From positions 1 to 64,000 of the forward strand of contig NZ_JADUCM010000018.1 in assembly GCF_016009175.1 (NCBI RefSeq): DNA of 64,000 nt, read 5' to 3'. Each line of letters begins with the position of its first letter. Positions within the stretch are counted from its first letter, which is position 1. This DNA comes from Pseudomonas alkylphenolica (GTDB taxonomy: Bacteria > Pseudomonadota > Gammaproteobacteria > Pseudomonadales > Pseudomonadaceae). This document shows positions 29,511 through 36,295 of this stretch, one piece after another. Both the position numbers and the translations under genes were made by a program. The notes below the pieces were generated by a model. That model was given only the letters and a program-made list of their open reading frames with translations, was not told the DNA's origin and ran no database searches.

Positions 29511-30319
29511 ACCTGCTTGCGCTCGGACGGCCGCCGGGCACCAGCCACCAGTTTTTCCACGGCCTTGCTTGCCGCGACCATGCCAAAGGTCGCGGTCACC
29601 ATCATCACCGCACCAAAGCCACCCGAGCAGTCGAGCTTGACGCCCTCGCCGACAAAACTTTTCTGCAGACAGACACTGCCGTCACCCTTGGGATAGCGCA
29701 GCTGTTCGGTGGAGAACACGCACGGCACGCTGTAGTTGCGGGTGACCGTGCGGGAAAAATTGTAGTCGCGGCGCAAGGTCGAACGTACCCGCGAGGCCAG
29801 CGGGTCGTTGAAGGTCTTGTTGAGGTCGGCGACCTGAATCTGGGTCGGGTCGATCTGCCCACCGGCGCCACCGGTGGTGATGATGGTGACCTTGTGCCGC
29901 TTGCACCAACCAATCAACGCTGCCTTGGCCATCACGCTGTCGATGCAGTCGATCACGCAATCGATGTGCTCGCCGATGTACTCAGGCAAGGTTTCCTTGG
30001 TAACGAAGTCCACCACTGCGTGCACCGTGCACGCCGGGTTGATCGCACGCAGGCGCTCGGCCATCACTTCAACCTTGGAGCGGCCGATATTGCCCTCCAT
30101 GGCGTGCAACTGACGGTTGGTGTTGCTGACGCAGACGTCGTCCAGGTCGAACAGGGAGATTTCACCCACACCACTGCGGGCCATGGCTTCGGCAGCCCAG
30201 GAGCCAACGCCGCCAATACCGACGATAGCCACATGGGCTTCGCGCAGGCGCTGCAAACCGTTGTCGCCGTACAACCGGGCAACACCGGCAAAGCGTGGAT
30301 CATCTGTACTCATGGCCAT
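29489..30319 (-). CDS. tcdA: tRNA threonylcarbamoyladenosine dehydratase
   Basis: TcdA (CsdL) is an E1-like enzyme that uses ATP to cyclise t6A at position 37 of tRNAs to ct6A. The 276-residue protein has the nucleotide motif VAIVGIGGVGSWAAEAMARS, the catalytic-region CIDSVMAKAALI, and a C-terminal hydrophobic segment (GFGAVMMVTATFGMVAASKAV) that tethers it to the membrane in relatives. Two start ATGs (30319 and 30313) are possible. It is convergent with csdA-csdE, with which it interacts functionally, and a good -10 box lies just upstream. tsaB, which helps make t6A itself, is elsewhere in this window. Confidence 0.94.
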   Translation of the reverse strand: MAMSTDDPRFAGVARLYGDNGLQRLREAHVAIVGIGGVGSWAAEAMARSGVGEISLFDLDDVCVSNTNRQLHAMEGNIGRSKVEVMAERLRAINPACTVHAVVDFVTKETLPEYIGEHIDCVIDCIDSVMAKAALIGWCKRHKVTIITTGGAGGQIDPTQIQVADLNKTFNDPLASRVRSTLRRDYNFSRTVTRNYSVPCVFSTEQLRYPKGDGSVCLQKSFVGEGVKLDCSGGFGAVMMVTATFGMVAASKAVEKLVAGARRPSERKQVQASAAS

Positions 30320-30339
30320 ACCCCAAAAAACCGGCGCGC

Positions 30340-30345
30340 ATTATA
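30340..30345 (-). promoter_or_regulatory. Probable -10 box of tcdA
   Basis: A perfect TATAAT on the minus strand lies 20 bases before the tcdA start and is followed by the GC-rich discriminator GCGCGCC. No good -35 is seen 16-18 bases upstream. The leader would be very short. Confidence 0.4.
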
Positions 30346-30473
30346 GGCCTCTTGGGGCCCGATGCCACCCTGCTTGAACCCGGAACCCCAGCAGTAATTG
30401 GTAAAGTCGGCGCTAATCCTGCTTTAATGTGGGGCGTAACCCCTAGTCCTGGACGACAACTGCACGGGCACAA

Positions 30474-30500
30474 GAACTTCAACGCTTGAAGTCAATCTAA
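30474..30500 (+). promoter_or_regulatory. AlgU (sigma-22, RpoE-like) promoter candidate for ndvB
   Basis: GAACTT (30474-30479), 16 bases, then TCTAA (30496-30500) matches the AlgU consensus GAACTT-N16/17-TCtgA at nearly every fixed position. It lies about 103 bases upstream of ndvB in the correct direction. The -35 overlaps a 17-base inverted repeat, ACTTCAA-CGC-TTGAAGT (30476-30492), which could instead or also bind a regulator. The rest of this 283-base gap shows only the tcdA -10. Confidence 0.5.
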
Positions 30501-30602
30501 CCTACTGTCGCCGAACTGTTCCTACACAGCATAGGCGTGTAAAGCGCAGAATCCGCGCCCCGAGGCGCTCGCCCGTTCCACCCTTCGGAACCCGTACTAT
30601 CT

Positions 30603-33194
30603 ATGTCATCGCGTAAATTTGGTATCAACCTGGTGATAGTCATGGCCATTGCCGCGCTATTCACCGGGTTCTGGGCGCTGATCAACCGCCCGGTTTCCGC
30701 CCCCAACTGGCCGGAGCAGATTTCCGGCTTCTCCTACTCGCCGTTCCGCCTCGGAGAAAGCCCGCAAAAGGGTCAGTATCCCACTGAGGATGAACTGCGC
30801 CAGGACCTCGAACAACTGAGCAAGCTGACCGACAGTATTCGTATCTATACCGTCGAAGGCACACAGGCCGACATTCCGCGCCTGGCTGAAGAGTTCGGCC
30901 TGCGGGTGACCCTCGGCGTGTGGATCAGCCCGGACCTTGAGCGAAACGAGCGAGAGATCCAGAAGGCGATCGAACTGGCCAACAGTTCACGCAGCGTGGT
31001 ACGGGTAATGGTCGGTAACGAAGCCCTGTTCCGCGAGGAAATCACCCCCGAGGCACTGATCCAGTACCTGGACCGTGTGCGTGCGGCAGTGAAAGTACCG
31101 GTGACCACCAGTGAACAGTGGCACATCTGGAAAGAACACCCGGAACTGGCCAAGCACGTCGACCTGATTGCGGCGCACATCCTGCCGTACTGGGAATTCA
31201 TCCCGATGAAGGACGCCGGCCAGTTCGTACTCGACCGTGCCCGCGACCTCAAGCAACTGTTCCCGCGCAAACCGCTGCTGCTGTCCGAAGTCGGCTGGCC
31301 GAGTAACGGCCGCATGCGTGGCGGTGCCGATGCAACCCAGGCCGACCAGGCGATCTACCTGCGCACGTTGGTCAACCAGCTCAACCGCCGGGGCTACAAC
31401 TACTTCGTCATCGAAGCCTATGACCAACCCTGGAAGGCCAGTGACGAAGGCTCGGTGGGCGCCTATTGGGGCGTGTTCAACGCAGCCCGCCAACAAAAGT
31501 TCAACTTCGAAGGCCCGGTAGTGGCCATTCCTCAATGGCGTGTGCTGGCCGTAGGTTCGGTTGTACTGGCGATGCTCTCGCTGACCTTGCTGCTGATCGA
31601 TGGCTCGGCCCTGCGCCAACGGGGCCGCACCTTCCTGACGTTCATTGCCTTCCTCTGTGGCTCGGTGCTGGTGTGGATCGGCTATGACTACAGCCAGCAG
31701 TACAGCACCTGGTTCAGCCTGACGGTGGGCTTCCTGCTCGCGCTCGGCGCGCTGGGGGTATTCATCGTCCTGCTGACCGAAGCCCACGAACTGGCCGAGG
31801 CGGTGTGGATTCACAAACGTCGCCGCGAGTTCCTGCCGGTGCAGGCCGACAGCGCCTACCGTCCGAAAGTCTCGGTGCACGTGCCGTGTTACAACGAGCC
31901 CCCCGAGATGGTCAAACAGACCCTCAATGCTCTGGCGGCGCTGGATTATCCGGACTACGAAGTGCTGATCATCGACAACAACACCAAAGACCCTGCGGTG
32001 TGGGAGCCAATCAAGGCGCATTGCGAGATGCTCGGCGAACGCTTCAAGTTCTTCCACGTCTCGCCGCTGGCCGGCTTCAAGGGCGGTGCGCTGAACTACC
32101 TGATTCCGCACACCGCCAAGGACGCCGAAGTGATTGCGGTGATCGACTCGGACTACTGCGTGGACCGCAACTGGCTCAAGCACATGGTGCCGCATTTCGC
32201 CGACCCGAAAATCGCCGTGGTGCAGTCGCCGCAAGACTACCGCGACCAGAACGAAAGCACCTTCAAGAAGCTTTGCTACAGCGAATACAAGGGTTTCTTC
32301 CACATCGGCATGGTGACCCGCAACGATCGTGACGCGATCATCCAGCATGGCACCATGACCATGACCCGGCGCTCGGTGCTTGAAGAGCTGGGCTGGGCCG
32401 ACTGGTGTATCTGTGAAGACGCCGAGCTGGGCCTGCGCGTGTTCGAAAAGGGCTATTCCGCAGCCTATTCGCACGAAAGCTATGGCAAGGGCCTGATGCC
32501 CGACACCTTTATCGACTTCAAGAAGCAGCGCTTCCGCTGGGCCTACGGCGCCATCCAGATCATCAAGCGCCACACCGCCAGCCTGCTACGCGGCAAGGAC
32601 ACCGAGCTGACCCGTGGCCAGCGCTATCACTTCCTCGCGGGCTGGCTGCCGTGGATTGCCGATGGCATGAACATTTTCTTCACCGTCGGCGCCCTGCTCT
32701 GGTCGGCAGCGATGATCATCGTGCCGCAACGGGTCGATCCGCCCCTGCTGATCTTCGCGATCCCGCCGCTGGCGCTGTTCGTGTTCAAGGTTGGCAAGAT
32801 TGTGTTCCTCTACCGCCGCGCGGTCGGGGTCAACCTCAAGGACGCCTTCGCCGCAGCCCTGGCTGGCCTGGCGCTGTCGCACACCATTGCCAAGGCTGTG
32901 CTCTACGGTTTCTTCACCTCGAGCATTCCGTTCTTCCGCACGCCGAAGAACGCCGACAGCCATGGCTTCATGGTGGCCCTGTCCGAAGCCCGTGAAGAGC
33001 TGTTCATCATGTTGCTGCTGTGGAGCGCCGCAGCCGGTATCTACCTGGTCCAGGGGCTGCCGAGCAATGACATGCGCTTCTGGGTGACCATGCTGCTGGT
33101 GCAGTCGCTGCCATACCTGGCGGCGCTGATCATGGCGATGCTGTCGTCGCTGCCCAAGCCCGTGGATGCCGCTCAACCGGCGCAGGCCTCCTGA
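30603..33194 (+). CDS. ndvB: Periplasmic beta-glucan synthase NdvB (GH17-GT2 fusion)
   Basis: This protein resembles P. aeruginosa NdvB, which makes cyclic beta-1,3-glucans of the periplasm linked to osmotic adaptation and biofilm antibiotic tolerance. The 863-residue protein has an N-terminal membrane anchor (about 8-27) and a GH17 domain (about 35-310) with both catalytic glutamates, E140 in VGNEALF and E229 in SEVGWPS. Two or three membrane helices follow (about 313-395), then a GT2 domain (about 420-650) with DSD at 515-517, ED at 605-606 and QRFRW at 642-646, and about four C-terminal helices. The GH17 part presumably acts as a transglycosylase on glucan made by the GT2 part. A terminator and REP pair follow. 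Confidence 0.88.
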   Translation: MSSRKFGINLVIVMAIAALFTGFWALINRPVSAPNWPEQISGFSYSPFRLGESPQKGQYPTEDELRQDLEQLSKLTDSIRIYTVEGTQADIPRLAEEFGLRVTLGVWISPDLERNEREIQKAIELANSSRSVVRVMVGNEALFREEITPEALIQYLDRVRAAVKVPVTTSEQWHIWKEHPELAKHVDLIAAHILPYWEFIPMKDAGQFVLDRARDLKQLFPRKPLLLSEVGWPSNGRMRGGADATQADQAIYLRTLVNQLNRRGYNYFVIEAYDQPWKASDEGSVGAYWGVFNAARQQKFNFEGPVVAIPQWRVLAVGSVVLAMLSLTLLLIDGSALRQRGRTFLTFIAFLCGSVLVWIGYDYSQQYSTWFSLTVGFLLALGALGVFIVLLTEAHELAEAVWIHKRRREFLPVQADSAYRPKVSVHVPCYNEPPEMVKQTLNALAALDYPDYEVLIIDNNTKDPAVWEPIKAHCEMLGERFKFFHVSPLAGFKGGALNYLIPHTAKDAEVIAVIDSDYCVDRNWLKHMVPHFADPKIAVVQSPQDYRDQNESTFKKLCYSEYKGFFHIGMVTRNDRDAIIQHGTMTMTRRSVLEELGWADWCICEDAELGLRVFEKGYSAAYSHESYGKGLMPDTFIDFKKQRFRWAYGAIQIIKRHTASLLRGKDTELTRGQRYHFLAGWLPWIADGMNIFFTVGALLWSAAMIIVPQRVDPPLLIFAIPPLALFVFKVGKIVFLYRRAVGVNLKDAFAAALAGLALSHTIAKAVLYGFFTSSIPFFRTPKNADSHGFMVALSEAREELFIMLLLWSAAAGIYLVQGLPSNDMRFWVTMLLVQSLPYLAALIMAMLSSLPKPVDAAQPAQAS

Positions 33195-33200
33195 CCTTCT

Positions 33201-33221
33201 GGGCGGCCTTGCCGCCCTTTT
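33201..33221 (+). terminator. Intrinsic terminator of ndvB
   Basis: Seven-base arms GGGCGGC and GCCGCCC around CTT are followed by TTTT, starting six bases after the ndvB stop codon. Confidence 0.8.
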
Positions 33222-33222
33222 A

Positions 33223-33309
33223 CCGGCAAGGCCGGCTCCCACAGGAATGTCATACACCCAGCCTACTGTGATGACATACACCCCACCTGTGGGAGCGGGC
33301 CCTGCCAGC
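33223..33309. repeat. REP pair (REPIN-like) downstream of ndvB
   Basis: Two inverted REP cores (CCGGCAAGGCCGGCTCCCAC from 33223 and CCTGTGGGAGCGGGCCCTG from 33286) flank about 40 bases. That centre holds two direct copies of ATG[T/A]CATACACCC, at 33247-33259 and 33271-33283. The dapE start is 110 bases further on, and no clear promoter was identified between. Confidence 0.75.
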
Positions 33310-33418
33310 AATGAGGCCCGGACAGACAGCATCGATCCACAGTCCTCACTCCCGCCGAATTGCTATAAGATAACGCCCCTCGAATTCGTGCCCCTGCCTT
33401 GCCCCCGGAGTTCCTTCA

Positions 33419-34570
33419 ATGACGGCCCCAGCCGACCTCTCGCCTACCCTCGCACTGGCCTGCGACCTGATTCGTCGCCCCTCGGTGACCCCGGTTGACG
33501 CCGACTGCCAGAAACAGATGATGCAACGCCTGGGCGATGCCGGTTTCATGCTTGAGCCGATGCGTATCGAAGACGTCGACAACTTCTGGGCCACCCACGG
33601 CACCCAGGACGGCCCGGTACTGTGCTTTGCCGGTCACACCGACGTCGTTCCCACCGGCCCTGTACAGGCCTGGCAGAACGACCCGTTCGATGCCCTGATC
33701 GACGCTGACGGCATGCTCTGCGGCCGTGGTGCCGCCGACATGAAAGGCAGCCTCGCGGCAATGGTCGTGGCGACCGAGCGTTTTGTTGCCGACTACCCGA
33801 ACCACCGCGGCAAAGTCGCGTTTCTGATCACCAGCGACGAAGAAGGCCCGGCCCACCATGGCACCAAGGCCGTGATCGAGCGCCTGGCAGCGCGCAAAGA
33901 GCGCCTGGATTGGTGCATCGTCGGTGAGCCATCGAGCACCAGCCTGGTCGGTGACGTGGTCAAGAACGGCCGCCGCGGCTCGCTCGGCGCCAAGTTGACC
34001 GTGCGCGGTGTGCAGGGTCACGTGGCCTACCCGCACCTGGCGAAGAACCCGATTCACCTCGCCGCCCCGGCCCTGGCGGAACTGGCAGCCGAGCACTGGG
34101 ACGAAGGCAACGCCTTCTTCCCGCCGACCAGCTTCCAGATCTCCAACCTCAACTCCGGCACCGGCGCCACCAACGTCGTCCCTGGCGAGCTGACGGCGCT
34201 GTTCAACTTCCGCTTCTCCACCGAGTCGACCGTCGAAGGCCTGCAACAGCGGGTGGCGGCGATCCTCGACAAACATCAGCTGAACTGGCACGTAGACTGG
34301 GCATTGTCCGGCCTGCCGTTTCTCACCGAGCCGGGCGACCTGCTCGATGCCGTGTCGGCCAGCATCAAAGCCGTAACCGGCCGCGACACCCAGGCGTCGA
34401 CCAGTGGTGGCACTTCCGATGGCCGCTTCATTGCCACCCTTGGCACCCAGGTGGTCGAGCTGGGCCCGGTCAACGCTACCATTCACCAGGTCAACGAACG
34501 CATTCTGGCCAGTGACCTCGACGTGCTGACCGAGATCTACTACCAGACCCTGACCCGGTTGCTTGCCTGA
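33419..34570 (+). CDS. dapE: Succinyl-diaminopimelate desuccinylase
   Basis: DapE is a di-zinc M20 hydrolase that releases succinate from N-succinyl-LL-diaminopimelate, following DapD and DapC. The 383-residue protein shows H73 and D75 in CFAGHTDVVPTG, D107 in GRGAADMKGS and the catalytic/ligand glutamates E141-E142 in TSDEEGPAHHG, with the dimerisation lid domain at about 185-295 and a C-terminal zinc-ligand histidine in NATIHQVNE. A GGAG site lies eight bases before the ATG. The stop overlaps the rlmA start by one base (TGATG). Confidence 0.96.
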   Translation: MTAPADLSPTLALACDLIRRPSVTPVDADCQKQMMQRLGDAGFMLEPMRIEDVDNFWATHGTQDGPVLCFAGHTDVVPTGPVQAWQNDPFDALIDADGMLCGRGAADMKGSLAAMVVATERFVADYPNHRGKVAFLITSDEEGPAHHGTKAVIERLAARKERLDWCIVGEPSSTSLVGDVVKNGRRGSLGAKLTVRGVQGHVAYPHLAKNPIHLAAPALAELAAEHWDEGNAFFPPTSFQISNLNSGTGATNVVPGELTALFNFRFSTESTVEGLQQRVAAILDKHQLNWHVDWALSGLPFLTEPGDLLDAVSASIKAVTGRDTQASTSGGTSDGRFIATLGTQVVELGPVNATIHQVNERILASDLDVLTEIYYQTLTRLLA

Positions 34571-35382
34571 TGCTCATCTGCCCGCTCTGCAGTGCACCGC
34601 TGAACACGCTCGACAACGGCGTGGCGTGCCCTGCCGGCCATCGTTTCGACCGTGCCCGCCAGGGCTACCTGAACCTGTTGCCGGTGCAGCACAAGAACAG
34701 CCGCGACCCGGGCGACAACCAGGCCATGGTTGAAGCCCGCCGCGACTTTCTCAATGCCGGCCACTATGCCCCGGTGGCCCAGCGCCTGGCGCAACTGGCT
34801 GCCGAGCGCGCGCCTGCGCGCTGGCTGGATATCGGCTGTGGTGAAGGCTATTACACCGCACAGATCGCGCAGGCGCTGCCGACGGCCGACGGTTACGCCC
34901 TGGACATCTCCCGTGAAGCGGTCAAACGCGCCTGCAAGCGCAACCCGGCGCTGACCTGGCTGGTCGCGAGCATGGCCCGTGTGCCGCTGGCCGACGCCAG
35001 CTGCCAGTTCCTGGCCAGTGTCTTCAGCCCGCTGGACTGGCAGGAAGCACTGCGCCTGCTCGCTCCCGGCGGCGGCCTGATGCGTGTCGGCCCGACCAAC
35101 GAACACCTGATCGAGTTGCGCCACAAGCTCTATGATGAGGTGCGCGATTACGCCGACGACAAACACCTGGCCCTGGTCCCGTCGGGCATGCAGCACGCCC
35201 ACAGCGAAACCCTGAAATTCCGCCTGAGTCTTGTCGATGGCAAGTCTCGCGCCGACCTGTTGGCCATGACCCCTCATGGCTGGCGTGCCAGCGCAGAAAA
35301 ACGAGCCCGCGTCATCGAGCAGGCCGAGCCTTTCGAGGTCACGGTATCGATGCGTTACGATTATTTCGTGCGCCAAGACTGA
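34570..35382 (+). CDS. rlmA: 23S rRNA (guanine-745-N1)-methyltransferase
   Basis: RlmA methylates N1 of G745 in helix 35 of 23S rRNA. The 270-residue protein has an N-terminal zinc ribbon with C4, C7, C20 and H24, then a class I SAM-binding domain with WLDIGCGEGYYTAQIA (about 88-103). RlmA (Gram-negative) and TlrB (Gram-positive) are close; Gram-negative context gives RlmA. It is coupled to dapE by the one-base overlap, although the functions are unrelated. Confidence 0.9.
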   Translation: MLICPLCSAPLNTLDNGVACPAGHRFDRARQGYLNLLPVQHKNSRDPGDNQAMVEARRDFLNAGHYAPVAQRLAQLAAERAPARWLDIGCGEGYYTAQIAQALPTADGYALDISREAVKRACKRNPALTWLVASMARVPLADASCQFLASVFSPLDWQEALRLLAPGGGLMRVGPTNEHLIELRHKLYDEVRDYADDKHLALVPSGMQHAHSETLKFRLSLVDGKSRADLLAMTPHGWRASAEKRARVIEQAEPFEVTVSMRYDYFVRQD

Positions 35383-35401
35383 GCACACCCGGAGCCCCTT
35401 C

Positions 35402-35779
35402 ATGCGCCAACCCGATATCGAGATTTACCTCAAAGACGCCGACGTCGATCACAAACAGATCGCCGCCTGGCTCGGCGAGTCCCTGGGCCCATGCAGCGAC
35501 TGGGTACAGAAAGGCCAGACCTATAAGTGCAAGGCCGGTAACATTCCGGTTACCTGGTTACCGAAGGCTGTAGGCAAATGGAACAGTCTCTACCTGGAAA
35601 GCGATCAGACGCCTTGGGAAGACGACATCGCCTGTGCCCGCGCGGCCTTTGCTGCACTGAACGTCGAAGTGCGCTGCGCCCCGGGAAGCTGGGTCGAGGA
35701 AGAAGGTGAGGAAGATGCCGACCGCTGGATCCGCATCAGTGCCGACGGTGAAGAGGAAATCACCTGGCGTACCGGCTGA
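35402..35779 (+). CDS. Conserved hypothetical protein
   Basis: I do not recognise a characterised family. The 125-residue acidic protein (many Asp and Glu, ending EEEITWRTG) has no signal peptide or membrane segment. It has three cysteines in the body (GPCSDW, YKCKAG, DIACAR) and one in VRCAPGSW, and several tryptophans. A GGAGC site precedes the ATG at 35402, while the longer open frame upstream lies inside rlmA. It is 19 bases after rlmA and ends at a strong terminator, so it is probably the last gene of the dapE-rlmA unit. Confidence 0.75.
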   Translation: MRQPDIEIYLKDADVDHKQIAAWLGESLGPCSDWVQKGQTYKCKAGNIPVTWLPKAVGKWNSLYLESDQTPWEDDIACARAAFAALNVEVRCAPGSWVEEEGEEDADRWIRISADGEEEITWRTG

Positions 35780-35790
35780 ACCGGCTTCTA

Positions 35791-35831
35791 CGAAAAGGCC
35801 CGTCCCGGTCGTCCGGCGACGGGCCTTTTCG
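35791..35831 (+). terminator. Intrinsic terminator after the dapE-rlmA unit
   Basis: Fourteen-base perfect arms (CGAAAAGGCCCGTC and GACGGGCCTTTTCG) surround a 13-base loop, with A and T runs in the stem so it can act in both directions. It serves the plus-strand unit and possibly the convergent cold-shock gene. Confidence 0.8.
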
Positions 35832-35867
35832 CGTGTGGACCCAGGCTCTAGGCCCGTGGCCCGGCGC

Positions 35868-36077
35868 TTACAGACCGATTACGTCTTCTGCCTGCAGGCC
35901 TTTCTGGCCCTGAGTCAGACTGTATTCGACCTGCTGCCCCTCAATCAGAGTGCGATGCCCTTCACCACGAATGGCACGGTAGTGAACGAACACATCCGCG
36001 CCACCTTCACGCTGAATGAAGCCATAACCTTTGGCGTCATTGAACCACTTAACACTTCCAGTCTCACGAGACGACAT
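35868..36077 (-). CDS. Cold-shock domain protein (CspA/CapB family)
   Basis: The 69-residue single-OB-fold protein binds single-stranded RNA and DNA. It has KWFNDAKGYGFI containing RNP1 and DVFVHYRAI containing RNP2. Cold-shock proteins of this size act as RNA chaperones or antiterminators; not all members are cold-inducible, and the sequence alone does not say which this is. A CCGGAGT ribosome site precedes the ATG and a structured leader lies upstream. The family name cspA or capB would be arbitrary, so no symbol is given. Confidence 0.95.
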   Translation of the reverse strand: MSSRETGSVKWFNDAKGYGFIQREGGADVFVHYRAIRGEGHRTLIEGQQVEYSLTQGQKGLQAEDVIGL

Positions 36078-36117
36078 CTGAACTACTCCGGATTTTTATT
36101 TTGGAATCGCCTTGCAA

Positions 36118-36168
36118 GCGGAGAATCACCCCTCCGCCGACACAGCTTGAGGATTAACCCTGCAAGCT
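36118..36168 (-). promoter_or_regulatory. Two hairpins in the leader of the cold-shock gene
   Basis: On the minus strand, AGCTT-GC-AGG pairs with CCT-C-AAGCT (36044 numbering avoided: arms at 36144-36152 and 36159-36168). Closer to the gene, GCGGAG pairs with CTCCGC (36118-36123 and 36132-36137). Structured 5' leaders are common in cold-shock mRNAs and can change fold with temperature. The rest of the 218-base gap to plsB shows nothing clear. Confidence 0.4.
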
Positions 36169-36295
36169 GCGGACCGAGTATATGACAGGCCACAAAGATT
36201 TTTTATGACCGGCCGGCTTTTTGCTGAACTTGCGCATATACGTCACACTAACCGACTGAGCCACCACTCGAAAAATCACCCAGAGCACACACTGT

